Translations under genes and position numbers: made by a program | Source of the DNA: Bacteroidales bacterium | GTDB taxonomy: Bacteria; Bacteroidota; Bacteroidia; Bacteroidales; UBA932 | DNA: 5,149 bases | Direction of reading: 5' to 3' | NCBI GenBank assembly: GCA_004556005.1 | Contig: SFJA01000092.1 | Span: 1-5,149 of the forward strand | In this document: one piece after another, positions 1-4,714 of the stretch | Layout: every line of letters begins with the position of its first letter | How positions within the stretch are numbered: position 1 is the stretch's first letter | Notes under the pieces: generated by a model | Database searches by the model: none | What the model saw: only the letters and a program-made list of their open reading frames with translations | What the model was told of the DNA's origin: nothing

Positions 1-511
1 AGATACGCAAGGAAGGTTCCGGCATTTCTTCAGTTGGGATGGTAACCATCAAGTGGAAAAAACCGTTGGTTGGCTCATCGGTTTGCTGGTGGCACACATA
101 GTAGTGGTCGCGCCATAAGTGAGGAAGCTGTTCATCCGATGAATAAAACCATACCGTTAATCCATCAACCAGTTTTTCAAGGATGTTGTTTACATCGTTA
201 TGATCGACATTATATCCATCTTCTTTCAGATTAGCGTATTTATCGTTCATAAGTTCAATGGTCAAATATCCCATTTCTTGCCCGAATAATCTATTACTCA
301 GATTGGTCTCATCCGAGGCTGCTGTACATAAACTATCCACAAATGGGTATATCACATCTGTTACTTGTGCCCAAGATACAGTAGAGTCCAGCATCACATC
401 AACGAACTCCTTCTGAAGCTGATCAAAAGTCTTTAGTGTCGATTCCTTTGGATTCTGTCCACAAGAAATGGCGAAGATTAGGATTGTGGTTATTCGAAGA
501 ATTCGGTGCAT
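1..511 (-). CDS. Predicted small lipoprotein, C-terminus cut by window edge
   Basis: This frame is open for 170 codons from an ATG at 511-509 to the left edge, with no stop, so the 3' end lies outside the window. The N-terminus is a short lipoprotein signal: positive residues (M-H-R-I-L-R), a hydrophobic stretch (ITTILIFAIS), then Cys17 followed by GQN. The lipobox reads A-I-S-C. The mature protein would be acylated at Cys17 and membrane-anchored; the following GQNPKES is not a strongly acidic export signal. The rest is polar and acidic, without transmembrane segments or any motif I recognise (for example DSTVSWAQV and WRDHYYVCHQQTDEP). Function is unknown. Codon use is more AT-rich than in the 1218-4417 operon, so it may be older or host DNA. 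The 13-bp palindrome at 514-526 lies just before the start, and a double ACGAAA box lies 28 bp upstream. Confidence 0.75.
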   Translation of the reverse strand, partial: MHRILRITTILIFAISCGQNPKESTLKTFDQLQKEFVDVMLDSTVSWAQVTDVIYPFVDSLCTAASDETNLSNRLFGQEMGYLTIELMNDKYANLKEDGYNVDHNDVNNILEKLVDGLTVWFYSSDEQLPHLWRDHYYVCHQQTDEPTNGFFHLMVTIPTEEMPEPSLRI

Positions 512-513
512 AG

Positions 514-526
514 TTATTCAGAATAA
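514..526. repeat. 13-bp perfect palindrome at the lipoprotein start
   Basis: TTATTC, a central A, then GAATAA form a perfect 6-bp inverted repeat that ends two bases before the lipoprotein start codon. It covers the position where a ribosome would bind, so it could be an operator or a small translation-blocking hairpin. It is AT-rich and could be chance. Confidence 0.35.
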
Positions 527-539
527 GGCATTATATTGT

Positions 540-556
540 TTTCGTCTAGATTTCGT
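540..556 (-). promoter_or_regulatory. Double ACGAAA box upstream of the lipoprotein gene
   Basis: Read on the minus strand this is ACGAAA, five bases (TCTAG), ACGAAA, so the copies are 11 bp apart, about one helical turn. The same double box with the same spacing occurs at 1202-1218. A third TTCGT (minus-strand ACGAA) follows at 575-579, overlapping the end of the regulator gene. It is a candidate binding site for the neighbouring HTH regulator; this is inferred from position and repetition only. Confidence 0.4.
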
Positions 557-570
557 GAATCTGGTTACAT

Positions 571-1089
571 TCAGTTCGTGCTTCCTTTCTCCCTCACCTC
601 CGGCACGAGCTCCAGAGTCGCTCCCATCGCTGCAGCGAACTTGAAGAGCATCGAGACGGCGATTTCATCCTCCAGGAACCAGTGGTTGACGGCCTGGGCG
701 GTGCGATTGAGCTTTGCGCCGATAGTCTCGAAGTTGTAGTTGTTGAGTTTCATCTCGACGAAGAGGGGATTGAGCTTCTTCGTGGGGTCCAGCATATTCA
801 GGATTGCATATGCCATCGCCCTTGACGGTGCCTTGTCGGCGGCATAGGTGAACACCATCTTCACGTCGTATCCGAAGTAGTCATATATCTTGACGAGGTT
901 CGAATACCGTATGTCATCGACGCTGAACCAGCGCCCGAAAGCTGCGGTGGTGATGCCCATATGTGCCGTCAGGTCCTCGCGTTTTGCCCCGGTAGCATTG
1001 AGGAAGTTTCCGAGGAACTTCAGGGTCTTGCACTTCTCGATAGTCGCGGCATTGACCATCGGCCGCTGCCGTTTCTGCTTTTCATCCAT
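571..1089 (-). CDS. Probable DNA-binding regulator with two tandem HTH-like repeats
   Basis: This 172-residue soluble protein has a basic N-terminal tail (DEKQKRQR). Two units align without gaps at an offset of 83 residues: about 26-80 and 109-163. Shared positions include a hydrophobic residue at L40/I123, W54-F55 with W137-F138, D58/D141, I60/I143, L65/L148, K67/K150 and G73/G156. Each unit resembles a Cro/C1-type helix-turn-helix followed by a hydrophobic helix and beta strand (VKMVF; LELVP). It therefore looks like an internally duplicated regulator that could bind as a covalent pseudo-dimer. It is transcribed divergently from the primase operon and shares a 128-bp control region with it, the usual arrangement for a local, self-regulating repressor of a mobile element. 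The ATG at 1089 was chosen because it gives the longest frame and sits behind ACGAAAA. The family name is not certain; the HTH call rests on pattern, not a search. Confidence 0.8.
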   Translation of the reverse strand: MDEKQKRQRPMVNAATIEKCKTLKFLGNFLNATGAKREDLTAHMGITTAAFGRWFSVDDIRYSNLVKIYDYFGYDVKMVFTYAADKAPSRAMAYAILNMLDPTKKLNPLFVEMKLNNYNFETIGAKLNRTAQAVNHWFLEDEIAVSMLFKFAAAMGATLELVPEVREKGSTN

Positions 1090-1117
1090 TTTTCGTCGAA
1101 TTAAAAACTAACGAATT

Positions 1118-1148
1118 TTTGTTTTGAGGAAATAACTCTCAAACTTTG
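1118..1148 (+). promoter_or_regulatory. Candidate Bacteroidota promoter for the primase operon
   Basis: TTTG at 1118-1121 is followed by a 19-bp spacer and AAACTTTG at 1141-1148. This fits the Bacteroidota pattern TTTG-N19-21-TAnnTTTG except for A in place of the first T of the -7 box. Transcription would begin near 1155, giving a leader of roughly 60 bases. It overlaps the leader of the opposing regulator transcript. The mismatch keeps confidence moderate. Confidence 0.4.
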
Positions 1149-1156
1149 TCAAATAA

Positions 1157-1189
1157 ACCTATGCAAATATAAAGAAATAATTCATAGGT
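1157..1189. promoter_or_regulatory. Inverted repeat around the regulator promoter, candidate operator
   Basis: ACCTATG at 1157-1163 and CATAGGT at 1183-1189 are perfect 7-bp inverted arms separated by 19 AT-rich bases. The spacer holds the -7 box of the candidate minus-strand promoter, and the left arm lies close to the expected plus-strand start. The placement suits an operator through which the duplicated HTH protein controls both directions. Binding is inferred. Confidence 0.4.
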
Positions 1190-1197
1190 CCTGCAAT
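1164..1197 (-). promoter_or_regulatory. Candidate Bacteroidota promoter for the regulator gene
   Basis: On the minus strand, TATATTTG at 1171-1164 matches the TAnnTTTG -7 box exactly. ATTG at 1197-1194 could serve as the upstream element with a 22-bp spacer, slightly longer than usual. Transcription would start near 1157 and run leftward through a leader of about 70 bases. It points against the candidate operon promoter at 1118-1148. Confidence 0.45.
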
Positions 1198-1201
1198 TTT
1201 T

Positions 1202-1218
1202 ACGAAAAACCGACGAAA
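1202..1218 (+). promoter_or_regulatory. Double ACGAAA box abutting the primase start
   Basis: ACGAAA, five bases (AACCG), ACGAAA, with the last A also being the first base of the primase ATG. The 11-bp spacing matches the minus-strand box at 540-556. The regulator start also has one ACGAAA immediately upstream (1096-1091, minus). A protein bound here could block translation or elongation rather than promoter binding; alternatively the boxes are A-rich translation enhancers, which Bacteroidota favour. Confidence 0.4.
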
Positions 1219-2201
1219 TGGATTTTGACAGAGTCAGAAGCGAGTATTCAATCCTCACGATCATGGCCAAACTCGGATGCGACATGACCCACAAAGGGTA
1301 TATGTACAAGGCCCCTTTCCGTGAGGACAGGACCCCGTCGATGCACGTCGACGAACGTCGTAACATGTGGTGCGACTACGGCAGCATCCTTCCTGACGGC
1401 AGACGGGCCGGTGGCGGCAACATAGAACTTGTCCGCCTGATGTTCGGCCTGAATAACAACAAGGAGGCGGCAGAGAAGATCATCGACATCTGCGGAGGCC
1501 TCTGTGAGAGCTACGAACCACCAAGGACGGTCAAGAAGGAAAGCGAAAAGAAGCCCGGTATAGAAATCATCAGTTCCCTGAATATGATTACGAACCGGGC
1601 ACTCCGCAACTATCTGAGGGGGCGAGGAATCAATCCGGATCTTGCAAACATCTGGTGTGATGAAGTGGACTTCAGAATAGGCGCATCCGGCAAACATATG
1701 TTCGCCATAGGATTCCACAATGACAAGGACGGATATGTTCTGCGCAACAGTTTCTTCAAGGGCACCAATGTCAACAACATTTCAACCATAGTCAGGGACA
1801 GCCCTGTTGTCGGGGAAGTCTGGAAGGACAGGGAATTCTGCCGCGTCCATCCGGATGCGGGAAAAGGCAAGGTGATGGTGTTTGAAGGCTTCATGGATTA
1901 CCTGTCGCTTTTGACAATGAGGGGAGTCCGCAAACCGGACTGTGACTGCGTTGTGTTGAATTCAACCGTAAACGTCGGGGATGCCATCGGCTTCCTGAAT
2001 AGACACAGCCGTATCGAATGCTGGCTGGATAATGACGATGCTGGAAGACAGTGTCTGGAGTTCATCCGGGAACGGTGTGGGGAAGCGAAGGTGACGGACA
2101 TGTCTCCAACCTACTGCCGGAACAATGACCTGAATGAATACTTGAGCCAGGCAATCAAAGGCAGTGACCTGCCTCACCGTTCGCTCGGCAGGGGATTGTG
2201 A
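1218..2201 (+). CDS. CHC2-like/TOPRIM DNA primase of a mobile element
   Basis: This 327-residue protein is a probable DNA primase that would lay down primers for second-strand or element replication. The N-terminal part (about 1-95) has the layout of a CHC2 primase zinc-binding domain: APFREDRTPSMHVD at 32-45, MWCDYG at 50-55 and GGGNIELVRLMFG at 66-77. Most metal ligands are gone: the canonical CPFH is APFR, and only Cys52 remains of the second pair. Bacteroidales element primases often show this loss. The TOPRIM domain (about 216-310) keeps its acidic residues: Glu223 in VFEGFMDYLS, Asp271 and Asp273 in LDNDDAG, and a C-terminal NDLNEYL at 303-309. No helicase domain follows, so it is much shorter than DnaG and lacks a DnaB-interaction region. 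It is the first gene of the operon and overlaps or nearly abuts the next. The start codon directly follows the double ACGAAA box. Confidence 0.88.
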   Translation: MDFDRVRSEYSILTIMAKLGCDMTHKGYMYKAPFREDRTPSMHVDERRNMWCDYGSILPDGRRAGGGNIELVRLMFGLNNNKEAAEKIIDICGGLCESYEPPRTVKKESEKKPGIEIISSLNMITNRALRNYLRGRGINPDLANIWCDEVDFRIGASGKHMFAIGFHNDKDGYVLRNSFFKGTNVNNISTIVRDSPVVGEVWKDREFCRVHPDAGKGKVMVFEGFMDYLSLLTMRGVRKPDCDCVVLNSTVNVGDAIGFLNRHSRIECWLDNDDAGRQCLEFIRERCGEAKVTDMSPTYCRNNDLNEYLSQAIKGSDLPHRSLGRGL

Positions 2202-2224
2202 CTACACTCAAACAACATACGAAT

Positions 2225-2929
2225 ATGGCAAAACTTGAAGCAAACGAAATCCCCTGGCAGAAGCTGGCAGGGTGGGGCATTCAGCAGAAGATGCTGGAAG
2301 CCAATCATGAGGCTATGCAACGGCTGATGGCCGGCAGGTACACTCCTCCGATGAACTTCTACCGCAAGGATGAGGGTCTCTCCGTGGAGGGTCAGGCAGC
2401 AATACGCTGCTACAAGGCAAAGGACGGTTCGGTCAAGCTGGAACTGCAGGGAGTCGGGGAACCGATTACCGAGAATTCAAAACTCTACCTCTTCGGTGTA
2501 GAACTGACGAGGGATCAGGTCAAGAACCTTGCTGAAACCGGCCACGCCGGCAGTCTTGTTCCGAGCAAGGACGGCAGCAAGCAGTATTTCGTCAGCCTGA
2601 ACAGGGAAACCAACAGGCTCGTCAGTATGCCGGCGGAGAGCGTGACCGGACCGAAAGACGGAATGGTCGCAGGAGTCAGGCTTGACAATGAGCAGATGTC
2701 AAAATACCTGAAGGGAGAGGCGGTCTACCTGAAGGGTATGACAAGAACTGACGGACAGAAGTTCGATGCCTGTGTGCAGTTCAGTGCGTGGACCCGCAAG
2801 AACGACTTTACCCATCCGGAATGGCTGAAGGAGGCGCAGAAGGCGGAGAAGGAAGCCCTGAAGAAGATGGAAACTCTCGGGGAGAAACAGGGCGAGGACA
2901 ACGGAAAGAAGAAAGGGAGGAGCCGCTGA
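2225..2929 (+). CDS. DUF4099/DUF3945 domain protein
   Basis: The 234-residue product resembles the DUF4099 plus DUF3945 proteins of Bacteroidales conjugative elements. Their molecular function is unknown. From the ATG at 2225, residues about 4-40 (LEANEIPWQKLAGWGIQQ) match the DUF4099 opening. The DUF3945 hallmarks follow: LYLFGVELTRDQVKNLAETGHAG at about 87-108, FVSLNRETNRLVSM at 122-135, and YLKGEAVYLKGMTR with QKFDACVQFSA at about 161-188. The last 30 residues are charged (KEAQKAEKEALKK, then KKKGRSR), probably a helix with a basic tail. An in-frame GTG at 2198 would add nine residues and overlap the primase stop by 4 bp (GTGA). I prefer 2225 because it is ATG, follows an A-rich leader, and lies just before the first conserved residues. 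It ends one base before the ArdC gene, so the two are co-transcribed. Confidence 0.82.
   Translation: MAKLEANEIPWQKLAGWGIQQKMLEANHEAMQRLMAGRYTPPMNFYRKDEGLSVEGQAAIRCYKAKDGSVKLELQGVGEPITENSKLYLFGVELTRDQVKNLAETGHAGSLVPSKDGSKQYFVSLNRETNRLVSMPAESVTGPKDGMVAGVRLDNEQMSKYLKGEAVYLKGMTRTDGQKFDACVQFSAWTRKNDFTHPEWLKEAQKAEKEALKKMETLGEKQGEDNGKKKGRSR
2914..2922 (+). promoter_or_regulatory. Purine-rich ribosome-binding-like tract before ardC
   Basis: AGGGAGGAG ends 8 bases before the ATG at 2931 and is the only clear Shine-Dalgarno-like sequence next to a start in the window. It also encodes the basic tail of the upstream protein, so it may be coincidental; Bacteroidota depend little on such sites. Confidence 0.35.
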
Positions 2930-2930
2930 T

Positions 2931-4007
2931 ATGGCAGATGCAAGAGAAGTGGCCCAGCGCTATGCCGACCTGTTCATCGCGAAGTTCGATGAGATAGATC
3001 CCAACGGCTGGAGGAAGCCCTGGATTTCCTCCAATGTGACAAGTGCGTGGAATATCTCGGGCCGCCAATACACAAGGAGCAACAGGCTGCTTCTCTCCTT
3101 CCTGTGCGACTACAAAGGCTGGGAGATTCCTTTCTTCATGACCTGGAACCAGGCCAACAAACTCGGGGTATGTGTCACGAAAGGGGAGAAGAGCTTTCCG
3201 GTAGTGTGGTTCAAAGACTGGTACGAGAAGGATAGGAAGCGCATCAGCACCCAGGAGTATCTCAATCTTCCGGCAGATGAACAGCAGAACTGGAAACGCA
3301 AGTATATGCTCAGCTACAACAATGTCTTCAATATCGGCCAGACCAATTTCAGGACTGAACGCCCGGAACAGTGGAAGGCTCTTGAGGATAAGGTGAAGAC
3401 CGTCATCGAGACCAAGGTGCGCTGCAGCAGCGAAGCATTCGACAAAGCACTTGAGAACCAGACGTGGCTCTGTCCCATCATCCAGAATGACGGCAACAGT
3501 GCCTTCTACAGTCCGGCTGAAGACAAGATTGTAGTCCCAAGGAAGGAAAACTTTCCTGACCAGCGGGATTTCTACGGGACCCTAAGTCATGAAATGGTTC
3601 ATTCCACAGGAACCAAGGAGCGTCTGGACCGCGACATGAGCGGATTGTTCGGAACGGAGAGCTATGCCAGGGAGGAACTGGTGGCCGAACTCGGAAGTGC
3701 CATCCTCTCCTCGATGACTGGGATAACTACAAGCATCAAGGAGGACAACCTCCAGTATCTCAAGAACTGGACTGAAGCAATCGGGAATGACCCCGGCGTC
3801 ATCACTGGAGCCGTGTCCGAGGCAGCTTATGCAGCGGAACTCATCGAAAAGACAATCGGCATCGGCCAGGAACTCAGCAAGGACCTCAAGATGAAGGAAA
3901 TCATCCCTGACATTGAAATCCTTTCCGAGAAGGAACCGGTCAAGAGCCGCAGCCGTTTCGATGTGCTTGAATATGAACCCCAGAAATCAAAATCCAGAAG
4001 CCTATGA
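2931..4007 (+). CDS. ArdC-like antirestriction protein, zincin metallopeptidase
   Basis: The 358-residue protein has the two-part ArdC plan. The N-terminal domain (about 5-140) is the ArdC/DUF1738 single-stranded-DNA-binding type: WRKPW at 27-31, WNISGRQYTRSNRLLL at 40-55, FFMTWNQANKLGVCVTKGEKSFPVV at 68-92, and YNVFNIGQT-like YNNVFNIGQTNF at 129-140. The C-terminal domain (about 155-315) is a zincin-like metallopeptidase: HEMVH at 220-224 supplies two zinc-binding histidines and the catalytic glutamate, and YAREELVAELGSAIL at 245-259 should supply the third ligand. Family knowledge: ArdC of plasmid pSa binds ssDNA and protects incoming DNA from restriction. All key residues are present, so it should be active. 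Residues 320-358 are a charged tail (KSRSRF, KSKSRSL). It starts one base after the previous stop and overlaps the next gene by ATGA, so it is mid-operon. Whether it cuts host proteins is unknown. Confidence 0.85.
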   Translation: MADAREVAQRYADLFIAKFDEIDPNGWRKPWISSNVTSAWNISGRQYTRSNRLLLSFLCDYKGWEIPFFMTWNQANKLGVCVTKGEKSFPVVWFKDWYEKDRKRISTQEYLNLPADEQQNWKRKYMLSYNNVFNIGQTNFRTERPEQWKALEDKVKTVIETKVRCSSEAFDKALENQTWLCPIIQNDGNSAFYSPAEDKIVVPRKENFPDQRDFYGTLSHEMVHSTGTKERLDRDMSGLFGTESYAREELVAELGSAILSSMTGITTSIKEDNLQYLKNWTEAIGNDPGVITGAVSEAAYAAELIEKTIGIGQELSKDLKMKEIIPDIEILSEKEPVKSRSRFDVLEYEPQKSKSRSL

Positions 4008-4417
4008 ATACAAAGAATGCAGGCCGCCCGCGTGAGGACGGCCTCCGGGAACCGGTTACCCGCATCGAACTTGAGCGCAGGTGCGGCAAGATTGGCCGCC
4101 GCCTGCTTCTTATGGCCTGGCCATTGACAACGAGAGGGATTCTCGACAGGCTCAAGGTCACTGCCTTTTCGTTCAGCTCCGATTCCCGTTATGTGACGGT
4201 CTTTATGGATATCGTTTCCATTGATGTCGAAAGGGCATACCGGAACAGATCTTTTCCGTGCTCGACAGTACGGATTGTGTTGACGGAAAACAGGGACGGC
4301 TCCCTTTCTGCCGAGTCTGCATCAATCCATCTGCAGGAATATCAGAATTGTTATGACAGTATGCAGCTGATAAGTTTGGAAGAGGCATATTACAGGATGA
4401 CTGAGTACATCCGATAG
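4004..4417 (+). CDS. Small hypothetical protein, last gene of the operon
   Basis: I do not recognise this 137-residue protein. Its ATG overlaps the ArdC stop as ATGA, so it is very probably real and translated by coupling. Residues 1-35 are strongly basic (RPREDGLREP, ELERRCGKIGRRLLL), which would suit nucleic-acid contact. Residues about 50-100 alternate in a way that suggests beta strands (VTAFSFSS, YVTVFMDIVSIDV, STVRIVLTENRDG). The C-terminus, ISLEEAYYRMTEYIR, should be a helix. There is no signal peptide, membrane segment or cysteine cluster typical of a zinc site. Its codon use resembles the upstream genes. Its place suggests a role tied to ArdC or to element transfer, but this rests on position alone. 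The three tandem hairpins begin eight bases after its stop. Confidence 0.65.
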   Translation: MNTKNAGRPREDGLREPVTRIELERRCGKIGRRLLLMAWPLTTRGILDRLKVTAFSFSSDSRYVTVFMDIVSIDVERAYRNRSFPCSTVRIVLTENRDGSLSAESASIHLQEYQNCYDSMQLISLEEAYYRMTEYIR

Positions 4418-4424
4418 AAATGGA

Positions 4425-4453
4425 ACTCCCCGGGCAGAGAAGTCCCGGGGAGT
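4425..4453 (+). terminator. GC-rich hairpin after the operon (hairpin 1)
   Basis: ACTCCCCGGG (4425-4434) and CCCGGGGAGT (4444-4453) form a perfect 10-bp stem with a 9-base loop. It begins 8 bases after the last stop codon, where a terminator or 3'-end-protecting structure is expected. No T-run follows, so it is not a textbook intrinsic terminator. Confidence 0.6.
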
Positions 4454-4472
4454 ATGCGTCTTGGGACGCATA
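4453..4472 (+). repeat. Second perfect hairpin, directly abutting the first
   Basis: TATGCGTC (4453-4460), loop TTGG, GACGCATA (4465-4472): a perfect 8-bp stem with a 4-base loop. Its first base is the last base of hairpin 1, so the two could stack or compete for that base pair. AATAAAGC follows, again without a T-run. It may help end the operon transcript or belong to a larger DNA structure. Confidence 0.6.
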
Positions 4473-4482
4473 ATAAAGCAAG

Positions 4483-4505
4483 GGGTTCCACAGAACAGGG
4501 AACCT
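4483..4505 (+). repeat. Third hairpin of the tandem set
   Basis: GGTTCC (4484-4489) and GGAACC (4499-4504) pair across a 9-base loop, with one possible G-U pair outside (4483 with 4505). It is weaker than the two before it but lies only 11 bases downstream. The sequence turns AT-rich just after it. Confidence 0.5.
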
Positions 4506-4545
4506 GATGCAAAGGTATAATATATTCTAAATAATCTTGTTGGAA

Positions 4546-4567
4546 ATTGAATTCTTTTTGATTCAAT
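4546..4567. repeat. AT-rich inverted repeat
   Basis: ATTGAAT (4546-4552) and ATTCAAT (4561-4567) are 7-bp inverted arms around an 8-base loop with five T in a row. The structure would be weak. It could be a minor terminator or a protein site; nothing else supports a role. The stretch from here to about 4630 shows no gene or further motif. Confidence 0.3.
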
Positions 4568-4634
4568 GGAAGGTTTTAGTAATATTCTGTCTATTTAGTT
4601 GTCGAAATGTGATTTATCATGTATAGTAATTGAG

Positions 4635-4648
4635 TTCGTGTTTACGAA
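4635..4648. promoter_or_regulatory. TTCGT-N4-ACGAA inverted repeat in the LOTUS gene promoter
   Basis: TTCGT (4635-4639), GTTT, ACGAA (4644-4648) form a 5-bp inverted repeat covering the upstream promoter element of the next gene. This is where a repressor would act. The arms use the same ACGAA word as the boxes near the regulator, but here inverted with a 4-base gap, so a shared regulator is uncertain. Confidence 0.3.
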
Positions 4649-4673
4649 TTACCAATATATAATGCTATCTTTG
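4641..4673 (+). promoter_or_regulatory. Bacteroidota promoter for the LOTUS-domain gene
   Basis: TATCTTTG at 4666-4673 matches the TAnnTTTG -7 box in full. TTTA at 4641-4644, with a 21-bp spacer, is a three-of-four match to the upstream TTTG. Transcription would start near 4680, leaving a leader of about 35 bases before the ATG at 4715. This makes the downstream gene independent of the operon. Confidence 0.55.
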
Positions 4674-4714
4674 TGACTCAAAGCAAGGTTAAATCAGTAT
4701 AACACATTCTTAAT

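Noticed and set aside
548..562. AGATT/AATCT inverted repeat as terminator of the regulator gene
   Set aside because: The 5-bp stem is weak, has no T-run on the minus strand, and overlaps the double ACGAAA box.
536..739. Plus-strand open frame of 67 codons
   Set aside because: It is antisense to the C-terminal HTH unit of the regulator and shows no domain features.
1248..1718. Minus-strand open frame of 156 codons
   Set aside because: It lies wholly inside the primase gene, has no matching promoter and no recognisable domain; the plus-strand frame carries clear primase motifs.
2808..3068. Minus-strand open frame of 86 codons across the DUF3945/ArdC junction
   Set aside because: Its sequence is low-complexity (serine/proline rich), the complement of the lysine/glutamate-rich tail on the plus strand.
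4203..4481. Minus-strand open frame of 92 codons over the last operon gene and hairpins
   Set aside because: The opposite frame is translationally coupled to ArdC, and this frame would start inside the hairpin region without a leader or promoter.
4516..4521. TATAAT resembling a sigma-70 -10 box
   Set aside because: Bacteroidota primary sigma factors use TAnnTTTG; no suitable -35 element is present and the region is simply AT-rich.
573..4640. AGTTCGTG at 573-580 and again at 4633-4640 as possible attachment-site repeats
   Set aside because: Eight matching bases are expected by chance in a window of this size, the right copy lies well beyond the composition change, and no integrase is present.
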